Shown: positions 30,786-41,458 of the stretch, piece by piece
Numbering within the stretch: position 1 is the stretch's first letter
How the letters are laid out: each line of letters starts with the position of its first letter
DNA from: Physella acuta
Taxonomy: Eukaryota > Mollusca > Gastropoda > Physidae
Length of the DNA: 64,000 nucleotides
Assembly: GCF_028476545.1 (NCBI RefSeq)
Contig: NW_026731692.1
Coordinates: 255,501-319,500 of the forward strand
Direction: 5' to 3'
Translations under genes and position numbers: made by a program
Notes under the pieces: model-generated
The model's database searches: none
Seen by the model: only the letters and a program-made list of their open reading frames with translations
What the model was told of the DNA's origin: nothing

Positions 30786-32029
30786 AACTAAAAAGAAATC
30801 ACGAATAAAATCTGTAGGATTAAATAATTAAAAAAATTGTGAGCGGTTTTCCCACATGTATCCGATAACAAATTTCCAATTTTTAAAAAAATGTCAGATG
30901 GTTGGTAAAGTAATATAAAGTTGAGTGTTTGGGTCTGAACTTGGTCTATGTTTAGCATTGGGTTATGTTTTCAGTTAGATTTTAAAAAACACCATCCCGC
31001 TTGCACTTTCAAGCGATTTCCGTAAAGTAGGGTCAAAACCCCGGGGGAGCACATCTGAGTACAGGGGCGCGGGGGCGTCTAATTAAATGATGCCTCCCCA
31101 CGCTTTGCTCGGTTATAAAAATAATTCGCTGTTAAATTATTCGCACTCTTGCCTAGGCACATAACATGATAACGTTGCCAAGAGTATCGATACTGCGGTA
31201 TCGACAGTAACAATAACTCGCACAATCTTTATCTTTTTTTAAAAATAAGGGGCCGTAATTTGTTGAGTTTCGGCGATTTAACAGTTTCCTTATTTTGTGC
31301 TTATTATAAACGGTCGAAACATATTCTTCATTGATAAATGTATGTTAATTTCTAATCAACAATTAATATACGATTATTTCTTGCTTCGATTTTTTTTTGG
31401 CACGTGCAACCCATCTGCTGCTGTTGGGGAAGTGTATTTATGTTTCTAATACTAAAGTGGGAAAAGGCGGATATTGGTCGTCAGCTATTTTGTTAGGATC
31501 CTGGTGAATCTTAAGGCTGTGTTTGGGATTTAAATCTAATCCGATTTGGCATCCATATTATTAAACCAAGACATACACCAAATATAAATTCATACAGATA
31601 TTCATACAAACATAAATACATACAACTTGATATACAAAGTCTAGAGAGAGCAGAGTAAGAGAAAGCGAAAGAGACGTGAAGGCCTACTGCATGTTCATTT
31701 ATTTTAAAAGTGCAGACAATCGCTACATAACAAGAAGAGAAAACAAAGCTGTCATTTGTTTCTGAAAACTATCCTGGTCTATCGATGAGTAGCCTACAGA
31801 CTGAATCTTTTGCCCACAGGGTGATGGTCTAATCACACCTCTCACTGATATCTGTCGTGGACGAGGCATCTGCTGTGGACGAGATATCTGGCGTGGACTA
31901 TGAGATATCTGCTGTGGACCCTGCCGGTTGTAGCATCTTGACCCTTATCTTCAGAGCCAAACTGAGATAAACAAATTGCTATTCTGGGATTTAAAGAACA
32001 TTGTAGTTTAAACAAACAGAATCTTCTTT
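30786..32029. other. Intergenic, nothing recognised
   Basis: AT-rich DNA with a short GATATCTGCTGTGGACGAG repeat at 31855-31925. No gene or element is recognised. Confidence 0.45.
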
Positions 32030-32034
32030 TATTA

Positions 32035-32164
32035 AAGAGCAGGGGGCGGTACTCAAAACTTCTGGTAGGGGGGGGGGGGGCGAATGATGGTTGAAGTATA
32101 CATTTTCTATTAACTTGGATATGTTTCTATTCCCTTCAGAGGTGGATGCCTGAATGAAACACTG
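32035..32164. mobile_element. hAT-type MITE (GTTTCTTCCAG family), decayed
   Basis: Right end GATGCCTGAATGAAACACTG and a G-run/TATACATTTTCTATTAA core match the family; the left end is eroded. Confidence 0.5.
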
Positions 32165-32279
32165 CCTACAGCCCATCCATCCGTATCCACGTATCTACCC
32201 TTCCATATCGACCTATCTACCGATCAATGTATAAAACTATCGTCCCGTTTAAACGTGTACTCACCCATCTATCAAACAA

Positions 32280-32585
32280 CCCACCAACACATGCTCCCCA
32301 ACTAACGAGCTCCCCTCCCCCCCCCCCCACACACATTCACTTCCCCTCACACTCTTTCAACCACACACCAACTCATCCATAAGCCCACCCATCTAACCAC
32401 CCATTTACCCACTCACTAACCAACCCACCCATTCACCCACCCGCCTACCAACCATATCATCTACCAACGCACCTATGCTCTCACCAACCCACCTATACAC
32501 CCACTCAACTAATATTCTTTCAAACTGCCCATCAACCCACCAACTTAGGCTGTGTTCGAGAGAGCCCCCCCCCCCTCCCCTCCTC
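32280..32585. repeat. Low-complexity CCCACC/CCAAC-rich tract
   Basis: Irregular ACCCACCCA units on one strand; no frame or unit order. Confidence 0.6.
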
Positions 32586-32929
32586 CCATAAAGAAAGAGC
32601 TGCCATATATATCTCCATCAACAACAGCTGTAAACATTTGCTAGACCAATGGGGTCAAGCCGTGACGTCACAACTTCTTCTTGCAGTAGAGTCGTGGAAA
32701 AAGACTTTTTAAAGGCTAACAACTAGGCCATTGTCAGCTTTACAAGTTACATATATTTATATATTATAATATATTATTTGCTATGTAAAGCCATCGGATT
32801 TTAAAAAGTAGTAAGCGATTAGTTAGAAATCTTTACATTTGCATGAGGTATTGTACAATAATCTCCCCTTGTTTTCGAGTTTGGGAAGATCGGAAAATTC
32901 AGCTATCTTGATTGATGAAATAATCGCTA

Positions 32930-33130
32930 CAGTCTAGATATCTCCCCTAATGTTATTGAATGTAGTAAACTTTAAAATAGTTTTCAATTACTAATGTGAT
33001 ACCTTTTTGGGTTGATAATGAGATATTTAGTTTCTACAACTAGCTCTCTCCCCTAAAGTTATTGAATGTAGTAAACTTTAAAATTACTTTCTATTACTAA
33101 AGAGATATTTAGTTGGGTTGAAAATGAAAC
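32930..33130. repeat. Two-copy tandem repeat (GAATGTAGTAAACTTTAAAA)
   Basis: CTCTCCCCTAA(A/T)GTTATTGA and the following about 100 bp recur twice. Confidence 0.6.
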
Positions 33131-33354
33131 ATTTAGTTTTGAAGGAAAGTGAACTTATCTGGAAAGTTAAAAACAACACCCTACATTAGAAATGGATCAA
33201 AACGGAGCTCCGAGACATGCCAAATATAACCTCCCTCGCATCCGCTCATTAAAAGAGATAATTCAAGCGTTTGAGGAAGATCGTTAAGATCTTTTGGGTT
33301 TTTTTCTTTTCCGGGTAGACACGGTAAGAAAATTTTTGGAGCCCGCTATGTCAG

Positions 33355-33598
33355 GTAAACAAAAATAGAGTATACTACCTTTTCAGGTGCCTAGACTAGA
33401 TGCCATAAAATAGAGTTTACAACTTGTCTATATTCCAGGACCTAAAACCATAAAAGTTTTTACTTTTCAGGTGCCTAGACTAGAAGCCATAAAAGATACT
33501 CTCAGGTGACTATATTGGAAGACAAAAAAAAATGAGTTTACAATGTGTCTGATTCCTAGACTAGAAGTCATTAAAATAGAATTTACACCTTTTCATGA
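33355..33598. repeat. Imperfect repeat (CAGGTGCCTAGACTAGAAGC)
   Basis: Five diverged units with CCATAAAATAGAGTTTACA. A hAT element is inserted in the last unit. Confidence 0.7.
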
Positions 33599-33606
33599 GC
33601 CTAAAC

Positions 33607-34376
33607 CAGGGGTCGGCAACCTGCGGCTCGCGAGCCGCATGCGGCTCTTTTGATATCAAGATGCGGCTCTCCAGCTCCTTGAACAAATACAAATAATCTT
33701 AATAAAAATATAAGATATTTGAAATAAAAAAAGGTAATCTATCGTTTTGGGTACGTAAAATCGCCCGCGACTAATAATGTGAAAAACAGGTGACTCCTTA
33801 CATTTTAATAATTATTTCACATTTTGAGGAGGATTTATGTTTTAAAAATACAAAAATGTTTCCTTGTTTCATTTATGTACCTGTTTTTAAACAATTGAAT
33901 TAAAACTTTTCAGTAATAAATGAAGACTAGCGATGTTTTCAACAGATGCAACCATGCTCATTTACTATAGCAGCCATCTTGTTAAAGTTTTATTTTTATA
34001 GACTTAAAGCGCAAGATTCAGGCGGAAGTCACTCTATTTTATAAATGGCTGATGTTTATATAGCAAATCTTGCTTGCAGGCAGACACTGCTGTTTAAAGT
34101 TAATTTCTGGCCTATATTGATGTATTTAGCCATTGATTTAGGTTTATTATTCATTTATCTATAATATTTGACACAAACATATCACAATATTCTTCTATAA
34201 GTTCTATTACAGCCTTGACATTGAGGTAACGTTTTCGTACATTAATAGCCGCGGGCGATTTTACGTACCCAAAACGATAGATTACCTAAAAAAAATGTTA
34301 GTGGCTCTTTAAAACCAGGGAAATTTTGAAAATCGTAACTTTTGGCTCTTCCGCTTCAAAAGGTTGCCGACCCCTG
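33607..34376. mobile_element. Non-autonomous hAT element (CAGGGGTCGGCAACC)
   Basis: Starts CAGGGGTCGGCAACCTGCGG, ends AGGTTGCCGACCCCTG, and is flanked by perfect 8-bp duplications GCCTAAAC (33599-33606 and 34377-34384). The TIR is the well-known Tip100/Zaphod-like hAT type. No transposase frame. A second inverted-repeat element is nested at 33732-34287. Confidence 0.9.
33732..34287. mobile_element. Nested MITE with 39-bp perfect TIRs
   Basis: Left arm AGGTAATCTATCGTTTTGGG..TACGTAAAATCGCCCGCG and its exact inverse at 34248-34287 lie wholly inside the hAT element. A-runs flank both sides. Family not recognised. Confidence 0.75.
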
Positions 34377-34412
34377 GCCTAAACTGAAAGCTAATTAGTC
34401 TCTTATTTAGTA

Positions 34413-34855
34413 CGAGCCGACCCGCGGCATATCATATGCCGCTTTTTAGTTGTTTTATTTTCTACTTTTCAGTAATTCATAATTTGTGAATTCGACAGTA
34501 CCAATGCTGCCACTGAAAATATTTGCTTTAAAACACTATCAGTAGGTCGTTAAGAACGATACTACCCCCACCCTCCTTTCCCTCAACCCCTACCCCTACC
34601 CCCACCCTCCTTTACCCCAACCCCTACCCTACACCCCCCCCCCCGTGAAAGCAGCCTCCTCTTAGTTACCTCCCCTAAGTTTAAAATCGTTTCAAACTAA
34701 TTTATCTGCCCCTAATAGCCGTCACTAAACCCGGCTCTAGGAATGTAAACATTTAGCGTGAACACAGCTCACCAGACAATGTAGGGGTGCGGTGGTAGGG
34801 AGCGCGCTTACAGCTTGTTTTCTAGCGTCTCCCAGAAGAGAATTATATATATAGA
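34413..34855 (-). mobile_element. Non-autonomous Helitron, copy 2
   Basis: Same ends as 8113-8465: TCTATATATATAATTCTC after an A, and hairpin GCGGCATATGATATGCCGC, spacer, GGCTCG before a T. It carries about 90 extra bases and C-rich inserts relative to copy 1. Confidence 0.65.
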
Positions 34856-34889
34856 TGTTTACCCCGAGAAAACGAAAAGGAAATCACTT

Positions 34890-35090
34890 TGAAATATCAC
34901 GACGGTTGCATAAAGTGCTTTGTTATACAACCAACCCAGGAGTGCTTTGTTACAAAAACACAACCTAGCAATGCTTTGATATAAGGGCCTAAGGCAGACA
35001 GCAGTACTTTGTTATAAACTTAACCTAGCAGTGCTCTGTTAGAGAGCCAACATAGGAGTACTTTATTATACACACAACCTAGCAGAATGT
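34890..35090. repeat. Imperfect GTGCTTTGTTATA(C/A)A repeat
   Basis: AGTGCTTTGTTATA..ACAACCTAGCA recurs about every 45 bp, five copies. Confidence 0.7.
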
Positions 35091-35183
35091 AGTTGAGATA
35101 ATTTATCATCGCAATAAGTTCCAAAACACAACCTATTTATTACAAATCGATAATTATTGTACTGGCGAAAAAGAACGGGAAAT

Positions 35184-35348
35184 CAGTGTTTCTTCCATAC
35201 TTTTTTCTCGGGGGGGGGGGGGGGGGGCGGACAACATTTTCCGGGGGGCGGACACTGGTAAAAGTATAAGTTTTCTATATAAATTTCCCCCTTCCCCCCC
35301 CCCACCCCCCACCCCCACCCCCCGAAGAGATGCCTGGAAGAAACTATG
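35184..35348. mobile_element. hAT-type MITE, copy 3, with 8-bp target duplication
   Basis: CAGTGTTTCTTCCATAC..CTGGAAGAAACTATG, flanked by CGGGAAAT and CGAGAAAT (one mismatch). G and C runs fill much of it. Confidence 0.75.
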
Positions 35349-35355
35349 CGAGAAA

Positions 35356-35493
<138 letters not shown>

Positions 35494-35895
35494 GGAAACG
35501 TTTCACACACAAATCTGCCCCAGCAATAATTGTATCATTAGCGAGATGGTCTGGTCCAGTTAGATGGGACCCAGTTAACCGCGTTCAAATAAAAGCTCCC
35601 CTACATTTACAATAGACTCGTCCGGAAGTTAATCGCGGCTTTTATCATTACGGCATCTAACGTATATTTTAAATGTCGGGTTTAGGTTAGGGTAAGTTAA
35701 CCTGATGTGAGATAAAATAGATTTTGTTTTACCCTTTATTTATTTCTCTTTAAAACTATTTTTTTCCTCACATCAGCACAATTTGACCCGCATATTTTAT
35801 CCAGTGAATCAATCCAACCAACATGTTTTCCCCTCGATTTTTTATCAGTACTTTAGTTTAAACAACAAAAGCATGTTTAAATACATTTGAATTCT

Positions 35896-35952
35896 AATTT
35901 CTTCCAGGCTTCCCCCCCCCCCCAGGAGAAAAAGTCTGAAAGAAACACTGAT
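35896..35952. mobile_element. Minimal hAT-type MITE remnant
   Basis: TTTCTTCCAGGC, a C run and AAGTCTGAAAGAAACACTG: only the two ends of the GTTTCTTCCAG family. Confidence 0.5.
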
Positions 35953-36639
35953 ACTTCTGTTACAGTAGCTAGTTCAACATATTTTTGAATCTCGCTGTGC
36001 GTTTAATCTCGCGACTTTGAAGTAAGACTTAAGAATCAGTTAAATGAAACCAATTTAATTAAAAATCACGAAACGAAAAACACGTTCGTCCACATCAATT
36101 GTCACAACTATGATAGTCATTTTATTATATGTATGTGTTGTGGGTGGGAGGTACACTTAATTTTAAATATGTAGACTATTTAAAATAAATCTTGTACTCG
36201 TAGCCCTACCCCTAACCTTGCACCTAACAATATACCCGTAGTCTTACCCCCTACGCCTTACCTTAACCTAACCCTAAACTAACATAACGTTAGGATTGTA
36301 ATTTTTCTTTCATTTTTTAAAAATAATTTGTTTTTGAAAAACATGTACAAATCCTTATCGATGATTATTGATTACTTTGCATCTCTTCTTTCGTTTTACA
36401 ACGTTTGGATATCAAATGTCTTACCAATAAGGAAATTCCACATTTTGCCCAAAATTCTAAATAAATTCTATTTCGTTCGCCCACGAAGAGGTGTGAGAGG
36501 CCTGAAAAAAAACAGTGATTAGAATTCTTGGATTACTTCCTTTGTCGTTAGCATAATGTAGGCTAGTGTAATAGGTTATATATATTTTAACATTATATTT
36601 ATTATTTTGGCAACATCTGAGTGGATCCAACAATAGAGC

Positions 36640-36765
36640 TGAAATATATTGGCAAACGGGCCCTCATCTGTGACGTCACATAAGGGCCCCGGGGGACGCC
36701 CTGTATAACACACGGGCCTTGATCTGTGACGTCATACCAGTCCCCCGGGAGACGCCCGGTTTCAC
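36640..36765. repeat. Two-copy repeat (CTGTGACGTCA)
   Basis: GGGCC(C/T)T(C/G)ATCTGTGACGTCA and GGGGGACGCCC / GGGAGACGCCC recur about 65 bp apart. Confidence 0.6.
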
Positions 36766-36839
36766 CTACAACCGCTGGGAACGAGTAGGTCGCGGCCATC
36801 TCACAAAGTAATTCAGGCTTGGGGTCAGAGTTCAAAGCT

Positions 36840-38240
36840 AGTGATTATGTTTGTCAAATTACGGCGGGAGCCTGTCGGTACATTTTTTTCTTCTTTGGCG
36901 TGGTTTCTATAGGTCACCAAGTGATAACATGTAACGCTTTTTTAAAGTATGAAATATGTACAATAGATATGTAGAAATATTTGGAATACACCAACACATC
37001 TGTTACGTCTGAGGGGTCATCCATATATGAGATCATACTTTTTATTACAACTTTATTTTAATATTTTTTTTTGTTTTGGTGTGTGTGTGTGGGGGGGGGG
37101 GGAGGGTCTTTAAATATGACAAATAATTTTACTATTGATATTCATTTTAAAACGTTTAAAGGCCAAAATGTAAGATGCTACTGTCTAGCCCTCTCCACCA
37201 CCCCAAAACAAGCTCAAAATGCCAGGTAAGAAAACAAGGTAATTAAAAAGTCTAGTGACAATTTTAGCGCAATTTCCTTATGTTATCTAAAAATAGCTCT
37301 GTCGTAGCGTAAATCAAGAGCAGGGTTAGTAAAACCATTGGTTAGTTATTAAAACGTTTTTTATTAATTTTTTTCAGTATTTTACATGTTTTATTTACAA
37401 TAGAGTAACATGACTAAAAACCATTGCGCGCCCAGCTACCGAAAGTGACGTCGCAGCCATTGAACGTGATGGCGCAGCTATTGAACGTGATGACGCGTGT
37501 GGTGTGGTTGCATAAAATGCCTACTAATTCGGTCCAAATTTTAATTAATTCAAAATTTTTTTTGTGACCGAACGAAAGGATATTTTTGAAAACTTTCTTC
37601 TGCAATATTGTTCTAAATTATGGCAGGAATCGATTGGTACATGTTTCAAGTCGCTAGGTGGTCTGGTTGCCGAGATATGGGCCAAAAACTGAATTTTTTC
37701 GAGGTTTTTTGGCTTTTCCGGGAAATACATGAAAGAAACCCGGAATTTTTATGGCCTATGTTCATTCTCGTAACTTGCTTAACATAATTGCTTTTGGAAC
37801 TAGTCATCGATATTGCTTCGTTGAGGAGGAGATACGACTTAAAGCCCGGACACACATTCATCCATACATTCATTCATCCATACATTCATCCATCCATTCC
37901 CAGAAATGACGAGTTAATAAACGCAATTCTCCAGAATGGAAATTGCGCTAAAAACGCCTTTCATAAAAAGTAACAAACTAGAATTTGTCAGCAGCCATAT
38001 TTGTAATGTCAACTTTATGTTAACATAATTATTTCATCTTTTATGACGCACCGCGTGTATTACATTCTTCCTTCACGGCGACTGTTGGAGCGCCAGGTTA
38101 TGGCGAGACGCGATGTTTAAAATGTCAGTCCGCTTTGAGGTCCTGGGATATTCCATTTGATTAAATGTTTGCATTTTTTGTTGTGGGGACAGTCGCAAAT
38201 TCTCTGCCTTCCGTGGGTTTCACCTAATTTCTAATTTTTT
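36840..38240. other. Intergenic, nothing recognised
   Basis: Contains GGGGTCATCCATATATGAGA at 37015 (possible MITE end), a poly-G tract near 37091, a small GCAGC(C/T)ATTGAACGTGATG duplication near 37455-37490 and a CATTCATCCATACATT run near 37856-37898. No gene. Confidence 0.4.
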
Positions 38241-38245
38241 TCTCA

Positions 38246-38370
38246 GGCACATACTCGGAAACGAGGTACTATGGGAAAAACTAACTACCAGCTGATGCAG
38301 AGAAAATGGAGATGGATTGGCCACACACTCAAGAAGCCCGCAAGCCTTAACCTGGAATCTACAGTACCTG
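38246..38370 (+). mobile_element. LINE reverse-transcriptase C-terminal remnant
   Basis: Encodes QRKWRWIGHTLKKPASLNLE, matching the R(K/R)W.WIGHTLRKP motif near the C-terminus of many invertebrate LINE ORF2 proteins. The preceding CTATGGGAAAAA (compare LWE(K/R)T) is one base out of frame, so the copy is dead and short. Confidence 0.6.
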
Positions 38371-38704
38371 CACAATAAAGCCCCATCGTTACTTCTTTTA
38401 TTTCCTTTCTAGCAGGAAGCTAGTGGATCACTTTCAGATCAGCTGATCTAGTACATCTTCATGGACATCTGTGTTATTCTGCTAAATTCGTTACATCAGG
38501 GAGAAAACTGATTTATTACAAAAGGACCTCTGCCAGACCATGTTTTCTTTAAGCTAGACACAAATTTTAACTGCAGATCGTCGATTTAATTATCGGTCAT
38601 TGTACATTGCATTTAATAAAATATGGCATTCAAAAAGATTGTACTATAATAATAAGGCGACTATTTCAATACTTCTGGTCTTGTTGTTGTGTACATTGAA
38701 CCGG

Positions 38705-38880
38705 GATCCCGACAAAAGGCCGAAATGGACAAAAGGCCGACAAGACAAAAGGCTGACAGGAAATAAGGCCGACAACACCAAAGGCTGACAGGAAATAAGG
38801 CCGACAGCTAAAAGGCCGACAAGACAAAAGGCTGACGGGAAATACGGCCTTTTGGATGTCGGCCTTTTGTCCTACACCCC
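38705..38880. repeat. GACAAAAGGCCGACA minisatellite
   Basis: Six to seven diverged units of AAGGC(C/T)GACA(A/G)GAC/AAAT, ending in an inverted copy (GGCCTTTTGTC). Confidence 0.8.
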
Positions 38881-38914
38881 ATTGGACCGTATCTACCTCT
38901 GTTAGCGGGGTAGA

Positions 38915-39375
38915 ATTATAAGGTCAACACCAGATCCCAGTGGTCAAGCTAGTCCAATGCAAGATCCCAGTGGTCAAGCTAGCAGTGTTTCTTCCAGACT
39001 TTTTCCTCCGGGGGGGGGAGCACTCAACATTTTCGGGGGGGGGGGGGGGGCGGTAGACTTTCTTCGGGGGGGGGGGGGTGGACACTGTTAAAAGTATATA
39101 TTTTCTATATAAATTATATAAATTTCATTTCGTTCGGGGAGGGGGGGGGGGGGGCGGTAGATGCCTGGAAGAAACTCTGCAAGCTAGTCCAATGCAAGAT
39201 CCCAGTGGTCAAGCTAGTCCAATGCAAGATCCCAGTGGTCAAGCTTATAGTCCAACACCAGATCCCAGTGGTCAAGCTAGTCCAACACTAGATCCCAGTG
39301 GTCAAGCTAGTTCAATGCAAGATCCCAATGGTCAAGCTTATAGCCCAACATCAGATCACAGTGGTCAAGCCGTAA
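38915..39375. repeat. 30-bp minisatellite (GATCCCAGTGGTCAAGCTAG)
   Basis: About ten copies of TCCAATGCAAGATCCCAGTG plus GTCAAGCTAG, interrupted by a MITE at 38983-39179. The 100-codon open frame is repeat-derived. Confidence 0.93.
38983..39179. mobile_element. hAT-type MITE, copy 4, with perfect 8-bp duplication
   Basis: CAGTGTTTCTTCCAGACTTT..GATGCCTGGAAGAAACTCTG, flanked on both sides by CAAGCTAG (38975-38982 and 39180-39187). The best evidence for the family's limits and its hAT placement. Confidence 0.88.
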
Positions 39376-39859
39376 ACTAAATTTTTGAAGAATACAGAAA
39401 ACCAGATGACTGTGCAAATAAGCCAATGGCTTTTGAGGCATGAGGCGTTTTGACGGTTTATTCAATGATCAATGGGCATCTAGTGACAAAAAATATCGGA
39501 GACTGCTGCTATAAGTTTTGGTTTATGTTACTCCAGGAATTATTTCGAGAACCAGCAGAATTTCTTAACGTAATGTAAAACGTTATTTAAATTTACTTGA
39601 TTTCTTTTGTTTGTTACAGTAAATTGTGTCAACTAGCTGGGCTACAAAATGTATGTCTCGGTGTTTGGAGAAACCACACAAGAGCCGAAATGTTATGTTG
39701 GTTGGTCAGTGACCGATCGAACGAGTAGATAAACAAATAAACACAATAAAAAAATATTATTTATCTCTGTAGATCTACACTTGTAGAATACATTGAATTG
39801 CAACTGGGCCTATAAAATGCACCATGTGTGATGGTGTAATGTTATAATTTATGAGCTAT

Positions 39860-40540
39860 TCGCGTTACGTAAGACCTAGATCAGGAGATCTAGATCTACA
39901 ACAAAGTAAAGAAAGACCACTCTGAGAACTACAACACTTGAACACACTCATCATCACACTGACACTGACTAAGCCGGCCCTGAATTTAGAAATTTTCAGT
40001 AAGTAGACCAGAAGACTAGATCTAGATCTAGAAATCTAGACACTAAAAAAGTGGGATGATTATACTTAACTATAGGCCTAGATACTAGATAGATACCAGT
40101 GTCCGATAATATTATAATATGGAATCATCTTTAAAATAGGGGTGTTGGTTGGGTTGTTAGTACTAGAGATTCTAGATCTAAATATTGTAATCTCGACTAA
40201 TTTTATGGTTAGAAATTAGGGTTAGGCGTATGGTTGGACCAGGGTTGGGGTTAGGGTTAGGGACAGGGTTAGCATTGACATTAGCCAGCCATGTGTGTAT
40301 TTAGTTAACTACCAGTAACCTAACACCCCTTTTTTAAAGAAGATTCCATTATCAGACACCGGTATAAACATTCTCTCGAAGTCTATTCTAGAATCTAGAT
40401 CTGGTACTTCTGTGTCTGTCTAGTTTACTAGTGCTAGTGTACTATAGATTTAACTAGAGTAGATTTAGATCTAGATTATTTTAGATCTAGAATAACTAGT
40501 AAGTAGAAATCTAGATCTAGTAGTTTACTTAGATTAATTT
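39860..40540. repeat. AGATCT/CTAGAT-rich tract 3
   Basis: The same hexamer-rich sequence as 3940 and 6650, upstream of SEC14L, with an inverted pair of MITEs in and beside it. Confidence 0.7.
40095..40370. mobile_element. MITE with TACCAGTGTCCGATAAT ends, copy 1
   Basis: Left GATACCAGTGTCCGATAATA and right ATTATCAGACACCGGTATA are inverted repeats. The interior has GGTTAGAAATTAGGGTTAGG. Confidence 0.65.
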
Positions 40541-40554
40541 TTTGGGGGGAATTT

Positions 40555-40808
40555 CTATACCAGTGTCCGATATAATAGAATCAATCTTCTTTAAAAAAAA
40601 AAGGGGGGTGTTAGGTTAGGGCCTACTAGATCTAGTAGTTAACTAAGTCTAAGTGATGGCTGGCTAGTCAATGCTAACCCTGTCCCTAACCCCAACCATA
40701 GTCCTACCATACGCCTAACCCTAATTTCTAACCATAAAATACGCGAGATTACATTTACAACAAACCTATTTTATGGAAGAGTCTATTATTATCGGACATC
40801 GGTATCTA
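40555..40808. mobile_element. Same MITE family, copy 2, inverted
   Basis: ATACCAGTGTCCGATATAAT..TATTATCGGACATCGGTAT; the interior is the reverse complement of copy 1 (CCTAACCCTAATTTCTAACC). A further fragment (CCTAACACCCCTATTTTATG) is at about 30307. Confidence 0.65.
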
Positions 40809-41404
40809 AAATAATCCCTATCTAGTAAAGTATCTAGTGCTAATAGGCTAAGTATATAATTAGTTTCTAAGTTTATTTTAGTTTAACTAAGTAAGTTGCA
40901 AGATGACATGTAGGGCAGGGTGCTATACAATGATACATGTATTAAATGACTAAATGTTGTCACAGTTTTGATGATTGTTACATCCCCTCCCCACCTTCAC
41001 GCGCCAATATGATTCAATATCATCAGAAAAAGCCAGACACCCTTCTAATATTATAGCAGAAAAAAATGTGTTTTTGAGTATTTTATCCCAAAACCCGGTC
41101 TTTATACACACAAAAATATATTAGGCTGCTATAGACTGTAGAACTATACTAAATCAAGTATACAATGTGATATACTGCTAAAATTCAGTTTCCAACATGA
41201 CTTTTACAAAATGCAAAAGTGTGACAACACTATCTGAACATCCCCCTCCCCTCATCACACAACTCACAAAATTACCCCTCTCCCTAGGAGTGTGACATCA
41301 TCTATAATTTCTATGGATGCCTCCCTCAGCTATATTAAAATATAAACTTTTTGTTTCGTTAAATTTTCAGTTGTTTTTAAATTTTAAACATCAGTATATT
41401 CAAG

Positions 41405-41458
41405 ATGAGTGGGCACGTTGGCAATCTTAGCGAATCACAAGCAGCCTGCTTGGCACAG
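41405..41458 (+). CDS. SEC14L exon 1 (residues 1-18)
   Basis: ATG at 41405; encodes [18 protein letters not shown], with a phase-0 GTACAT donor. The Met-Ser-Gly..Leu.. start matches SEC14L2-type proteins. Confidence 0.9.

Noticed and set aside
36602-36835. 77-codon minus-strand frame
   Set aside because: Covers a two-copy repeat with TGACGTCA; no family resemblance.
40226-40262. Telomeric TTAGGG repeats
   Set aside because: Only two or three imperfect units, inside a MITE that also occurs inverted nearby.
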